Part shown: positions 18,329 through 26,685 of the stretch, in pieces
How positions within the stretch are numbered: the first letter of the stretch is position 1
Layout: the number at the start of each line of letters is the position of its first letter
Source of the DNA: JAAXQD01 sp963790095
GTDB taxonomy: Bacteria > Desulfobacterota > Desulfobacteria > Desulfobacterales > UBA11574
Reading direction: 5' to 3'
Assembly (NCBI GenBank): GCA_963790095.1
Contig: CAWBNO010000030.1
Location: forward strand, 1-64,000
Length of the DNA: 64,000 nt
The notes under the pieces: model-generated
The model's database searches: none
Told to the model about the DNA's origin: nothing
What the model saw: the letters and a program-made list of their open reading frames with translations, nothing else
Made by a program: the position numbers and the translations under genes

Positions 18329-18579
18329 AACCCCCCTTTTTATTACAAAACATCTCAAAAATGTCGATAAATATATCCACGTTAATCATCAAAACAAAAA
18401 ATGTCCAATAAATTGCTCACCCTTTAACCACTGAACGAGGCAACCATGGACATTTTTCATGCTGAAAATATCTTTCTGAAAAAAAAACCGCAACCGCCGA
18501 AGCAAACCTAAGAATCATCCAAATGGAATTAACCCTGGATCAAAGACATCAGAGCCGTGTCGAGCAATGAATCAATCTG
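18329..18579. other. Intergenic region
   Basis: 251 bases between two same-strand genes, AT-rich, with no recognised element. Confidence 0.3.
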
Positions 18580-18939
18580 TTACCAGTGGCCTTCAACATT
18601 TGCCCCATCTGCAAAAGATAATTCCCCTTTATTAAATGCTGCAACAGCATCTCTGACGGTGCCTTCTACATCGTTCACCACGTTTATCTTTGCGGCGTCT
18701 AACACCATAAATGCTTTAGGTCCGCAATAACCGGTCAAAAGAGCCTCTGCACCTTTCTCACTTACCATTGAGGCGGCCTGAATACCGGCACCTTTGAGTG
18801 CATTTGCATTTTCCTTGTTGTCCAAGACTTCATGGTCAAGGGTTTCAGTATCCACAACGAGAATATAAGCCGCCCGCCCGAAACGGGGGTCCACGGGGGA
18901 GTCAAGGTCCGTACCTTTGGATGTAACAGCTATTTTCAT
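18580..18939 (-). CDS. MTH1175/NifX-like protein (ORP cluster)
   Basis: 119-residue protein of the MTH1175 family, to which the Mo/Cu orange protein of Desulfovibrio belongs. MKIAVTSKGTDLDSPVDPRF has the conserved VDPRFGRAAYI loop; GAGIQAASMVSEKGAEALLT and GYCGPKAFMVL are the family Gly turns. The start at 18939 is chosen because translation from there matches the family beginning (MKIAVTS) and AAGGGG-type sequence precedes it. Same strand as the MinD-like ATPases upstream; likely the terminal gene of that group. Which metal it binds, if any, is not shown by the sequence. Confidence 0.88.
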   Translation of the reverse strand: MKIAVTSKGTDLDSPVDPRFGRAAYILVVDTETLDHEVLDNKENANALKGAGIQAASMVSEKGAEALLTGYCGPKAFMVLDAAKINVVNDVEGTVRDAVAAFNKGELSFADGANVEGHW

Positions 18940-19009
18940 AATTCCATGCCCCTTTTTTCTGCTTCTTTTATCGATAAAGCACATATAAATTCAGATGATT
19001 CTCGCCGGT

Positions 19010-19396
19010 TTACCCGCCACTGTGTCCGCCGCCGCAAACCTGATCATCTGAAATAATCGGCAGTTTCCCTGCGATCAGGTCTTCCACAACCGGCCGTATT
19101 TCATAACGTGTGGCATCGTGATAAACATCGATGCCAACCTGTCTGAAACCCATGAGCGGACGCATGCCGATACCGCCGACAATCAAGGCGTTTACATTGT
19201 GTCCTGCCAAGAAATTGACCGGAACCATACATCCCCCCTGAACATGTTCCTGGTTCGGTATCGTAGAAACTTCTTTAATTTCTCCGTCTTCAATATCTAC
19301 CAGTGTAAACACCTCACAGTGACCAAAGTGGCCGGACCGTTGACCGTCAAGCCCGCCATTATCTGCAGACGGAATCGCAATTCTACCATTTTTCAT
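19010..19396 (-). CDS. MTH1175/NifX-like protein (ORP cluster), metal-ligand-rich tail
   Basis: 128-residue second MTH1175 family member. From the ATG at 19396 (AAGGAGG nine bases upstream) it begins MKNGRIAIPSADNGGLDGQR with SGHFGHCEVFTLVDIEDG; the H-F-G-H-C segment replaces the PRFGR loop and is likely a cofactor ligand site. The C-terminus ends DQVCGGGHSGG, again with Cys and His. It is 45 bases downstream of the MinD-like gene at 19442, so one operon. In the known Desulfovibrio system, proteins of this type are carried by the two MinD-like ATPases. Confidence 0.88.
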   Translation of the reverse strand: MKNGRIAIPSADNGGLDGQRSGHFGHCEVFTLVDIEDGEIKEVSTIPNQEHVQGGCMVPVNFLAGHNVNALIVGGIGMRPLMGFRQVGIDVYHDATRYEIRPVVEDLIAGKLPIISDDQVCGGGHSGG

Positions 19397-19441
19397 TACA
19401 AACATCCTCCTTTTCAATAATTTTTACATTACATTTTGCTT

Positions 19442-20308
19442 TTAAAGCACCAATTGGTTTCTTATATTTAGCCAAATTTCACTGATGCTACTTCGAATCT
19501 TTGAGTTGCCCTCATATTCCAAGACGGTTTGTCCTCTGACCATGGATTCTGTAAAAACACGATCAAAATGGACCCGCCCCACAACCGCCATGTTGTTTTC
19601 TTTTGCCAGTTTTTCGATAGCATCTGTTTGAACAGGATTCAGGTCGAACTTGTTGACACACACCATTCCCGGGACCTTAAAGTGAGCGGCCAGTTGTGCC
19701 ACCCGCTCCATATCGTGTAATCCGGAAACCGTCGGCTCGGTAACAATAAGTACGGCTGAAGCGCCACCTACAGAAGCGATAACCGGACATCCCACACCCG
19801 GCGGTCCGTCCGTGATCAGCAGGTCCAATTTGTTTTTCTCGGCCAGTTTTTTAGCCTCCTGCCGAACAAGGGCCACCAGTTTGCCGGAGTTTTCTTCGGC
19901 AATCCCCAATCTGGCATGGACCATGGGGCCGAAACGGGTGTCTGAAATAAACCATTCCCCGCAGGTCTTTACCGGAAAGTCGATGGCCTGCTCGGGACAA
20001 AAATCGACACAAACGCCGCATCCTTCACATTCGATGGGATCAACTTCGAACGCTTCATTGATGGCGTCAAAACGGCACAAATCCCTGCAAAGGCCGCATT
20101 CGGTGCATATGTCCGAACGAATCACCGCAATACTGCCGCCACGAAAATCGTGACGTTCTTTTATTACCGGGTCCGTGAGAAGATGAAGATCGGCAGCATC
20201 CACATCCGCGTCACAAAGGACCTTGTTTTCAGCCAATGAAGCAAAGGCTGCCATCAGGCTGGTCTTGCCGGTACCGCCTTTGCCGCTTATCACCACCAAC
20301 TCTTTCAC
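19442..20308 (-). CDS. MinD/ParA-type ATPase with inserted 2[4Fe-4S] ferredoxin domain
   Basis: 288-residue P-loop ATPase of the Mrp/MinD class. Deviant Walker A is VVISGKGGTGKTSLMAAF (residues 4-21). Residues about 60-100 insert a ferredoxin with two four-Cys sites, CTECGLCRDLC and CEGCGVCVDFC, followed by PEQAIDFPVKTCGEW. The switch regions LLITDGPPGVGCP and MVCVNKFDLN complete the fold. Homologous to the two adjacent ATPases of the ORP operon (DVU2103/DVU2104 in Desulfovibrio vulgaris, known to be sigma-54 regulated and linked to septum placement). With the gene at 20436 it forms the pair expected for that complex. The next gene upstream begins 127 bases away, past a repeat. Confidence 0.92.
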   Translation of the reverse strand: MKELVVISGKGGTGKTSLMAAFASLAENKVLCDADVDAADLHLLTDPVIKERHDFRGGSIAVIRSDICTECGLCRDLCRFDAINEAFEVDPIECEGCGVCVDFCPEQAIDFPVKTCGEWFISDTRFGPMVHARLGIAEENSGKLVALVRQEAKKLAEKNKLDLLITDGPPGVGCPVIASVGGASAVLIVTEPTVSGLHDMERVAQLAAHFKVPGMVCVNKFDLNPVQTDAIEKLAKENNMAVVGRVHFDRVFTESMVRGQTVLEYEGNSKIRSSISEIWLNIRNQLVL

Positions 20309-20341
20309 TGAATTTTTTCTCCCTTACAACAATTCGTAATC

Positions 20342-20418
20342 GTTCAGCCACTAAGTCACGAAGGTTCACCCTTTGAAAACATTACAGTTAATTCTTTGTG
20401 TCTTGGTGTCTTTGTGGC
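20342..20418. repeat. Inverted repeat of the cagccacaaagac type
   Basis: GTTCAGCCACTAAGTCACGAAGG (20342-20364) and CTTTGTGTCTTGGTGTCTTTGTGGC (20394-20418) are degenerate inverted copies (read in pieces of 20 bases or fewer for comparison). A third copy, on its own, lies at 43435-43462. Non-coding dispersed repeat between two ATPase genes. Confidence 0.6.
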
Positions 20419-20435
20419 AAAAAAATATTTCCGGT

Positions 20436-21272
20436 TTAGGATGTTAATTTTTCAATTTTACGGTGCAATTCAATAAATCGTTCTTTCCACTCCGGCATTT
20501 CCTCAACAATAAGTTTGCCCCTTGAATATACCTCTGCGATGCGTCTATCAAAGGGAATCTCCATCAAAATGGGCAGGTTTTCCTTCTTGGCATAGGTTCG
20601 AACACCATCGTTACCGATATCTGAGCGATTAATGACCAGGCCCCTTGGAATTTCAAGAAGTTTTACGGCTTCAACCGCCAGTTCAAGGTCATGCAGGCCA
20701 AAAGGCGTCGGTTCGGTAACCATCAAGACAAAATCGGCGCCCTTCATGGCGGCGATAACGGGGCATGAAGTTCCAGGAGGTGCATCGATGATGGTGAGCC
20801 GATCAGATCGTGTATAGGATCGAACTTTTCTGATGAGGGGCGGTGACATGGCTTCACCGACTCTCAACCGTCCGTGTGCAAATGCAAGATTATTCCTGTG
20901 ACCAATTTCAATCACACCCAATTCACGACCGGTCTCGGTAATGGCTTTTTCCGGACAAACTTCTACACAACCACCGCAACTATGACAAAGTTCAGGGAAT
21001 GTGAGAACGGTTTCCTTAATTACAGCGATTGCCTTGAAACGACAAATTTGAGCACATTTTTTGCAAAAATTACATTTTTCTTCGTCAATTTGCGGGACCG
21101 GCGTATAAATTTTTTTGCTCACCTCAATGACAGGATTGATAAAGAGATGCGCATTGGGCTCCTCAACATCACAGTCCAGAAGTTGTACCTCCGACCCTAT
21201 AGAAACGGCCATGTTGGTGGCCACCGTCGTTTTTCCCGTACCGCCTTTTCCACTTGCAATGCTGATAATCAT
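20436..21272 (-). CDS. MinD/ParA-type ATPase with inserted 2[4Fe-4S] ferredoxin domain (second copy)
   Basis: 278-residue paralogue of the gene at 19442. Walker A: ISIASGKGGTGKTTVATN. Ferredoxin insertion at about 62-100 with CNFCKKCAQIC and CHSCGGCVEVC, then PEKAITETGRELG. The switch II region reads TIIDAPPGTSCPVIAAMKG. The two copies are expected to work as a heterodimer or a pair carrying the MTH1175 proteins. First gene on this transcript: 128 bases upstream lies the palindrome at 21400-21421, and two hairpins lie between. ATG at 21272 is preceded by AGGAAG. Confidence 0.92.
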   Translation of the reverse strand: MIISIASGKGGTGKTTVATNMAVSIGSEVQLLDCDVEEPNAHLFINPVIEVSKKIYTPVPQIDEEKCNFCKKCAQICRFKAIAVIKETVLTFPELCHSCGGCVEVCPEKAITETGRELGVIEIGHRNNLAFAHGRLRVGEAMSPPLIRKVRSYTRSDRLTIIDAPPGTSCPVIAAMKGADFVLMVTEPTPFGLHDLELAVEAVKLLEIPRGLVINRSDIGNDGVRTYAKKENLPILMEIPFDRRIAEVYSRGKLIVEEMPEWKERFIELHRKIEKLTS

Positions 21273-21365
21273 ACGATGACACTTCCTTTTATCCTGAATT
21301 TCTCAAAAAGAGTTTATATGCGAGTGTATACTCTCCGCCTATCCGGCGGAATGTCTGGCAAATGA

Positions 21366-21384
21366 ATCCCGCTGAAAGCGGGAT
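21366..21384. repeat. Hairpin, 8-bp stem
   Basis: ATCCCGCT-GAA-AGCGGGAT, a perfect stem with a three-base loop, in the leader of the ATPase gene. The neighbouring CCGCC-TATCC-GGCGG (21336-21350) is another small stem. Could be attenuator-like or a dispersed repeat. Confidence 0.5.
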
Positions 21385-21399
21385 GAGAAATACGGATTA

Positions 21400-21421
21400 G
21401 TTATGAGCTTTTGCCCATAAC
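21400..21421. promoter_or_regulatory. Candidate operator palindrome TTATGAG-N6-CCCATAA
   Basis: GTTATGAG, six bases, then CCCATAAC. One mismatch from a perfect palindrome. The same site with the same spacing occurs at 59933-59952 before a selenoprotein gene, so it may bind a shared dimeric regulator. Confidence 0.5.
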
Positions 21422-21525
21422 ATAGAGCAACATGATTTTTTGTCAAGCTCTTTAAACAATTTTTATTTAAATATATAAATTCCAGAAGGTTGAGCCAGTT
21501 CAAATGCCGACACTTATTTTCATCT

Positions 21526-22245
21526 TTATTGTCTGCAATTACGAATATACGTTAAATTTCGATATAATTTATTGATATCATGTTGTTTGCGCCCAAGGGT
21601 TTGATCTTCTTTGTGAGTTTTTCGAGTTAGTAAGAAGAATCCAATATTTCCCCCGGTGGCGATTTTTTCCCTTTCAACTGATAATTGATGTTCGGTTATT
21701 AAGGGGAATACCCCTCGGCAGGCCAGAAAATCGCGATAATTTCTGAAATGCTCCTGTCCCGCCGCCATTTCAATCCATGTAATCACCCTTTTTAGGATCC
21801 AACCCTTTGGAAAACGAATCGGACCGGGATGATAATCAACCAGCAAAATCCGCCCATTTTTTTTCATAACACGCTTGGACTCATTCACAACCTTTGATCG
21901 GATCGGAGCCGGCATTTCATGTAAGGCAAAAAAAGCAACAACCAAGTCGAATGTTCCATCAGAATACGGCATGTGTGAAGCATCCCCCAGGTGAAGTTCT
22001 GCACGTTTCCCGAGTTTTTTTCGGGCAATGTCAATCATGGCAGGGGATCGGTCTATTCCGAATACCTTCCAACGGGCCTTTTGATAAAGGTTCAAGTACG
22101 TTCCGGTGCCGCATCCCACATCAAGAACCAGCTTATCGGCTTTGGATGGAACCATCTTCATGCTGGCTGTTCTTAAGCTCTTGATGAACGGCTCGACGAG
22201 CAAATCGTAACGCCTGGCGGTTTTTCTATAGGGGTCTTTAGCCAC
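21526..22245 (-). CDS. Class I SAM-dependent methyltransferase
   Basis: 239-residue methyltransferase. Motif I VLDVGCGTGTYLNLY at about 42-56, acidic strand KVFGIDRSPAMIDIARKK, and LVVAFFALHEMPAPIRSKV as motif post-II are those of ubiquinone/arsenite-type (UbiE-like) enzymes. The C-terminal 60 residues (ITWIEMAAGQEHFRNYRDF onward) are hydrophobic and may touch the membrane. Substrate unknown. It stands between the IscU-like gene at 22300 and the ATPase pair; spacing to the upstream IscU-like gene is only 54 bases, so it is probably transcribed with it. Confidence 0.85.
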   Translation of the reverse strand: MAKDPYRKTARRYDLLVEPFIKSLRTASMKMVPSKADKLVLDVGCGTGTYLNLYQKARWKVFGIDRSPAMIDIARKKLGKRAELHLGDASHMPYSDGTFDLVVAFFALHEMPAPIRSKVVNESKRVMKKNGRILLVDYHPGPIRFPKGWILKRVITWIEMAAGQEHFRNYRDFLACRGVFPLITEHQLSVEREKIATGGNIGFFLLTRKTHKEDQTLGRKQHDINKLYRNLTYIRNCRQ

Positions 22246-22299
22246 AGTTAAGTCACCTTGAAGGATCTTCCAAATATGGTAATCTAAAAACCAAAATCA

Positions 22300-22764
22300 T
22301 CATCTTTTACCGTATAATCTTTTCCAAGGGGTATGTTTGAACTCCTGAAAATTAACCAACGCGAGATATAATGCGCCTACCGCCAACTCAGCACAATGCG
22401 TGTGTTCTTCCGGAAGTGTCTCCAGAAAATTGATGACTTTTTCCGGTGTAATCTCCCAGGCTTCTGCTACGGTTTTCCCTTCGACTATAAAGGCAACGGT
22501 ATTTGCACAGGCATGGGTGTTTATACACCCATCGGTAACAAAAAAGACCTTATAAATCCGATTATGGCGGATGGTCAAAAATATCTCAACGGTGTCACCG
22601 CACTCACCGGTTCTTTTGCCATATCCATCAGGGTCTTTCATGATTCGGCGTTTATCCATTTGAGTCGCCATTTCAAGATAATGCGCGGATGGTTCCCGAC
22701 AGAGGTTTGATTCCTGTTGATACGGTTTGTTTTCGTTCATGTGTGACACACTTGCACTGCTCAT
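22300..22764 (-). CDS. NifU/IscU-like iron-sulfur scaffold protein
   Basis: 154-residue scaffold domain protein. The three cluster-binding cysteines of the family appear in order: GECGDTVEIFL (equivalent to the first Cys), CINTHACANTVAF (second) and LPEEHTHCAELAVGAL (third). Residues 1-45 are an extra N-terminal arm. Likely assembles or stores Fe-S clusters for the nearby ferredoxin-type ATPases; inferred from position. A paralogue sits 107 bases upstream. Confidence 0.85.
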   Translation of the reverse strand: MSSASVSHMNENKPYQQESNLCREPSAHYLEMATQMDKRRIMKDPDGYGKRTGECGDTVEIFLTIRHNRIYKVFFVTDGCINTHACANTVAFIVEGKTVAEAWEITPEKVINFLETLPEEHTHCAELAVGALYLALVNFQEFKHTPWKRLYGKR

Positions 22765-22870
22765 TTTAAATCATTCTTTGCTATCCTTGCTGCCCGGAGC
22801 GCCTGATTCATGAAACAAGGAACGCAATCAAGATATCTTCTCATTATTTCTTATCTTTCTGAGAGGGTTT

Positions 22871-23314
22871 CTATTTTAACTTCTTTTGCTGTTTGATCAT
22901 ATAATCATTTAGGGCCTCTTGAAGGGCATCCGCAGATAAAAAAGCACAGTGCTTATCCTCTTCGGGTAATCCCCCTAATTTTTCCAGAATAGTCTCTCCT
23001 GTAATATTCAAGATTTGGTCAGGGCTCTTTCCAAAAGACTGCTCGGCCGCAAATGACCCACACACCGTGCTGGATCCGCATCCGTCGGTTTGAAATGAAG
23101 CATTTTTGACTTTTCCATTTTCAAATGTTAAAAAAATTTCCATGGTATCACCGCATGAACCTGTTACACGTCCGTACCCATCGGGATTGTCTATGCGACC
23201 TACATACAATGGATTAAGCCACCTCTGAAACGCGATATCACCATAGACAGCTTTTGTTTCTTCGAAAATTTGATCCTGCAATCCTTCAACAAAATCATCA
23301 AAATCTTTGCTCAT
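22871..23314 (-). CDS. NifU/IscU-like iron-sulfur scaffold protein (second copy)
   Basis: 147 residues from the ATG at 23314 (GGAAGAG upstream); a longer start 45 bases further up gives an implausible leader. Scaffold cysteines in SCGDTMEIFLTFE, DGCGSSTVCGSFA and LPEEDKHCAFLSADAL. Ends with a basic tail (MIKQQKKLK). The pair 22300/22871 and a third copy at 30212 make three IscU-like proteins in 8 kb, more than a housekeeping set needs, which argues for dedicated maturation of the ORP-cluster proteins. Confidence 0.87.
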   Translation of the reverse strand: MSKDFDDFVEGLQDQIFEETKAVYGDIAFQRWLNPLYVGRIDNPDGYGRVTGSCGDTMEIFLTFENGKVKNASFQTDGCGSSTVCGSFAAEQSFGKSPDQILNITGETILEKLGGLPEEDKHCAFLSADALQEALNDYMIKQQKKLK

Positions 23315-23451
23315 TCGCTCTTCCTCTGTTACTTGTGAAATTGCGTAAGATATATTCACGTGTCAAACCGCTTGTTGTACTTATGCTGGATTTCAACGTC
23401 TTCGTTTCATAAGCGACCCTGATTCATTTGCCTCCACCGTTACCACCTTAT

Positions 23452-24681
23452 TTAGTGATCACAGACATTGGCGCCCGTTACCAGTGTACCGGAGAGATAC
23501 TGGTTTGTCAGGGATTCCGGTGAATCCATTGGAGCCCCGATAATCACCTCAATCCCATTTTCCTCCAGAAGCTGTTGAGCCTTTTCTCCCATTCCCGAGG
23601 CGATAACGATATCAGCTCCCTGCTCATTTAGCCACCGGGGGAGCACTCCCGGTTCGTGGGCCGGTGGGGTAAGCATTTCTGTTTTCGCAATTTCCCCGTG
23701 TTGAATCTCAATAAATGCGAATTGTTTACAGTGACCAAAATGGGATGAAAGTTTTCCTTCGGATACTGGTACAACGAGTACTTTTAAATTTTCAGAATGC
23801 TTTTTTTTAATCGGAACTATCTTTTTCGGTTCAGGAATCGACTTTGTTTCAATTTTTGTAAATTTAACAATTTCATCCACTATTTTATTGAATTCTTGTA
23901 TGATTAAAAACTTACTATCGTCCAGAAGACCCATATTCCCCATGTCACCCATTGATACCACCTCCGGCTCAAAAGGGAGTGACCCTAGAAGTCTCAACCC
24001 CTCCTTTTTTGCAGTGAACATCCCGCCACGGGTTTTGAATATTTCAATTATTTTTCCGCAATGGGGACATTTGAGTCCGCTCATATTTTCCACAAGGCCT
24101 AAGATTTCCATTTTGACCTGGCGGCAAAAATTGATGGATTTTCTAACATCAGCAAGTGAAATTTCCTGGGGGGTTGTCACAATGACGGCCTTTGCATCAG
24201 GTATGGTCTGTGCTATGGTTAAAGGCTCGTCGCCTGTGCCGGGCGGCGAGTCGATGATCATGTAGTCAAGATCCGGCCATTCTACATCTGCAATGAACTG
24301 TCTGATAACGCCGATCTTAAGGGGTCCTCTCCAGATCGTTGCAGTATCCTTATTTTCTCCCAAAAGCGATTCAATGGAGATCACGTCCATATTTTGAATG
24401 TATTTCACAGGTCGGGCTTTTCCATCCATGCTACCCGGTCCGATATTTCCTTTGAGGCCAAGAATGTGAGGGATACTGGGTCCGTGAAGATCCACATCCA
24501 TGAGACCCACTCGATACCCTTTTTTTGCCAAGGCCACCGATAGATATGCTGCAATGCTGCTTTTCCCCACGCCGCCTTTGCCGCTCATCACCAAAATTTT
24601 GTTCTTGATGTGGCCCAGTCTTTCTTTTATTTCTAGATCCTGCTGCTGTTGATCTTGTTGATTTATATGTCCTTTTGCCAT
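23452..24681 (-). CDS. Mrp/NBP35 P-loop ATPase fused to an MTH1175/NifX domain
   Basis: 409-residue fusion. Residues 25-265 are an Mrp-type Fe-S carrier ATPase: ILVMSGKGGVGKSSIAAYL (Walker A), MDVDLHGPSIPHILGL, MIIDSPPGTGDEPLTIAQ, and the CxxC ENMSGLKCPHCGKIIEIF. After a Lys-rich linker (PEPKKIVPIKKKHSENLK) residues 300-409 are an MTH1175 domain with VPVSEGKLSSHFGHCKQFAF and IGAPMDSPESLTNQYLSG. Fusion of carrier and cargo-type domains fits the ORP complex (DVU2109 is an Mrp relative). The ATG at 24681 lies 75 bases downstream of the NifX-like gene at 24757. Confidence 0.92.
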   Translation of the reverse strand: MAKGHINQQDQQQQDLEIKERLGHIKNKILVMSGKGGVGKSSIAAYLSVALAKKGYRVGLMDVDLHGPSIPHILGLKGNIGPGSMDGKARPVKYIQNMDVISIESLLGENKDTATIWRGPLKIGVIRQFIADVEWPDLDYMIIDSPPGTGDEPLTIAQTIPDAKAVIVTTPQEISLADVRKSINFCRQVKMEILGLVENMSGLKCPHCGKIIEIFKTRGGMFTAKKEGLRLLGSLPFEPEVVSMGDMGNMGLLDDSKFLIIQEFNKIVDEIVKFTKIETKSIPEPKKIVPIKKKHSENLKVLVVPVSEGKLSSHFGHCKQFAFIEIQHGEIAKTEMLTPPAHEPGVLPRWLNEQGADIVIASGMGEKAQQLLEENGIEVIIGAPMDSPESLTNQYLSGTLVTGANVCDH

Positions 24682-24756
24682 TAATCATTACCCTCCGGTT
24701 TTGCTCCAAAATGTTTTTGCAAACATTTTTGGGTTTTTATTTTGTAAATACGGTTG

Positions 24757-25356
24757 CTATTTTTCATTTAAGGCCTTCATGCTTGATTCTAAGTCTTCAA
24801 TCTGCTGACGCAATCCCTTTGCCTGGTCTTTAAGGTGCTTCAATCTTTCCTCTTTGGATAACATGGTGGCACCGGACTGGCCCGAAACGTTCCATGTTGA
24901 GCTGTTTATACCACGTCCCATACCCATTCCACGCCCCATGCCCATTCCACCGCCACAGCCCTTTCTCATACCTGTGTTCATATCGGTGCCGCTTCCCGTG
25001 CCATAGTGATCGGTGGCATTGGGTGTGTCTGTTGACTTAATATCCCTCCTTTTGTATCTTTCGACGACCTCTCTGATTGTACCGGATTGCCCAACAAAAA
25101 CTTCAAGCTTGGCGGCAGAAAGGGCTTGAAATGCTTTGGGGCCGCAATTCCCCGTTATTACGGCATCTATTTCCTTGGATGCCACAAACTGGGCCGATTG
25201 AATACCGGCGCCTCCACCCAAGGCAATACTCTCGTTGTCAAAGGCCTCAAAACTCATGTCATTGGTCTCCACAATAACAAAATAGGCGCACCGGCCAAAA
25301 CGTGGATCAACCGGATTATCGAGTGTGGGGCCTGTAGATGTTATGGCTATTTTCAT
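24757..25356 (-). CDS. MTH1175/NifX-like protein with Gly/Met-rich linker and coiled coil
   Basis: 199 residues. Residues 1-115 are an MTH1175 domain (ITSTGPTLDNPVDPRFGRCA, TGNCGPKAFQALSAAKLEVF). Residues 130-160 are a low-complexity stretch of GMGMGRGMGMGRG type with a CGGG motif, and the last 35 residues are a coiled coil (LKHLKDQAKGLRQQIEDLES). The tail is like the DUF5320 protein at 26081. The extension probably tethers partners or a metal cluster. Same strand and operon direction as its neighbours. Confidence 0.85.
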   Translation of the reverse strand: MKIAITSTGPTLDNPVDPRFGRCAYFVIVETNDMSFEAFDNESIALGGGAGIQSAQFVASKEIDAVITGNCGPKAFQALSAAKLEVFVGQSGTIREVVERYKRRDIKSTDTPNATDHYGTGSGTDMNTGMRKGCGGGMGMGRGMGMGRGINSSTWNVSGQSGATMLSKEERLKHLKDQAKGLRQQIEDLESSMKALNEK

Positions 25357-25535
25357 ATCTGTTTTCTCCTATTCATACGCGAGCATTCCATTTGTCCTTG
25401 GAGTTTATGACTACAGAATATACAGAGGTGTCTTTATATTCTGTATTGAGATGGATACTATCCGGCCCTATTTTCCTTGCAAAGACCGCAATTTTTCGGA
25501 CATCATTAGGGGTCGAACATGACTGATGAATAATT

Positions 25536-25731
25536 TCAATAGCTTTCAAAATCGTTGTCGAAGAGGAACCGCGAAATCATTTCACTCATTTTATCTGCGG
25601 TTTCCACACGGTACACCCCTTTTTCATCACGGCCTGCAATCTGTTTCACATTCTCAAGAATTTTTTTGCAGCGATACTGTAGTGATGTCAACATTCACAT
25701 GAAACGTAATCATATCTTTGGATTCAGTCAT
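25536..25731 (-). CDS. Small protein of 64 residues, frameshifted in a T7 run
   Basis: The ATG at 25731 has GGAG upstream and starts two bases after the stop region of the FmdB-like gene. MTESKDMITFHVNVDITTVS runs to LQK, then a frame change is needed at seven Ts (25661-25667, As on this strand); the continuation ILENVKQIAGRDEKGVYRVE and TADKMSEMISRFLFDNDFES is open to TGA at 25536. Removing one base of the run restores one frame, so an assembly indel is the simplest reading, though seven identical bases can also promote slippage. Family not recognised; the composition is that of a small regulatory or accessory protein. Confidence 0.6.
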
Positions 25732-25735
25732 TTTC

Positions 25736-25996
25736 TTACTCCATATCAAAATTTTTCCCACAGCAGCTGCCCGGACCTGCGCAGCCGGCTTCACTTGGAG
25801 AAGACCCGCAGCATGAAGTGTCTCCCAGACCGGGCATACTGTTTTTAAGGGGACCGGACATGGATGAATGGGCTGAAATCAGTTTTTCCAAATGATGACT
25901 GTTGCAGAAGTCGCATTGTGGTGAGTCGTCCGAACCAACCATAAGGATTTCGCTGGTTTTTCCACAGTCAAGACAAAGATATTCAAATATCGGCAT
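25736..25996 (-). CDS. FmdB-like zinc ribbon protein with Cys-rich tail
   Basis: 86 residues. MPIFEYLCLDCGKTSEILMV with a second CxxC in QCDFCNSHH is the FmdB/regulatory zinc ribbon. The tail is rich in Cys and Gly (DTSCCGSSPSEAGCAGPGSC, CGKNFDME), a possible metal-binding region. Ends immediately before the next gene's ribosome site. Belongs to the operon of small metal-binding proteins. Confidence 0.85.
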   Translation of the reverse strand: MPIFEYLCLDCGKTSEILMVGSDDSPQCDFCNSHHLEKLISAHSSMSGPLKNSMPGLGDTSCCGSSPSEAGCAGPGSCCGKNFDME

Positions 25997-26080
25997 GGGT
26001 ATACTCCTTGTTTACAAAGAGGATGAAAGGAGGGCCTGTTCCCCTTGATAACAAGCCCCCGTATTTTAAGCTTAATTGAT

Positions 26081-26422
26081 TTATTCGGAAGACTTTTCCA
26101 GTTCAGCGATTCTCCTATTGATCATATCAAGGCTGTTTTTTACGGAATTCGCCTCTGCTTTCAGCATATATAGCTCTTCTTCCGGGTGCTGTACGTATGC
26201 TGGATAATATGTCGGCTGATTCCGGCCCCTTCTGCCAAATGCACGATCCATACCCTGGCCGAAACCGCCCCGGAAACCCCGACCAAGTCCCATGCCTCTT
26301 CCAAAACCAAAAGATCCGGAAAATCGGGTACCGTATCCAGCAGATGTGGGATTGCAAAGACCTCTTTGTCCGCCGGTCATCGGGCCTCCTCCCATTGGAC
26401 CGCTTCGATCAAATCCTGGCAT
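26081..26422 (-). CDS. DUF5320 family protein, Gly/Met-rich
   Basis: 113 residues from the ATG at 26422 (GGAGG upstream; the ATG nine bases further is not preceded by a site). MPGFDRSGPMGGGPMTGGQR is the DUF5320 signature. The middle is Gly/Arg/Phe-rich, the end a short coiled coil (KAEANSVKNSLDMINRRIAE). DUF5320 proteins accompany MTH1175/ORP genes in anaerobes; their function is unknown. Confidence 0.85.
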   Translation of the reverse strand: MPGFDRSGPMGGGPMTGGQRGLCNPTSAGYGTRFSGSFGFGRGMGLGRGFRGGFGQGMDRAFGRRGRNQPTYYPAYVQHPEEELYMLKAEANSVKNSLDMINRRIAELEKSSE

Positions 26423-26475
26423 AATGTTCACCTCCTTCTAACCTGAAAAAGATTGTTAACTAGTAAAATGTATAA

Positions 26476-26685
26476 TTACTGATCTTGTGTTCCACGAGAA
26501 CCGCCTTGATTTTGGACTTGTCCAGCGCCTTTGCCTCGGCCCTGTCCTCTACCTTTACCGCTTCCTGGTCTCTGGACGGTATTTTTTCCTGATTTTTTGC
26601 TTCCCTTGCCGGGTTTACATCCGCCTTGACCTCTTCCGGTTCCTGATCCCTGGCCTTGGGGTCCTGTTCCATCGCCTCTTGGCAT
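26476..26685 (-). CDS. Nested in-frame gene for a DUF5320-type protein
   Basis: An internal start inside the larger gene 26476-27093: ATG 26685 with a strong AGGGAGGTG ribosome site, giving 69 residues starting MPRGDGTGPQGQ. DUF5320 proteins normally start exactly this way, so the site looks like a genuine original start. Either the MTH1175 gene lost its stop codon and reads into it, or both products are made. Confidence 0.5.
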   Translation of the reverse strand: MPRGDGTGPQGQGSGTGRGQGGCKPGKGSKKSGKNTVQRPGSGKGRGQGRGKGAGQVQNQGGSRGTQDQ

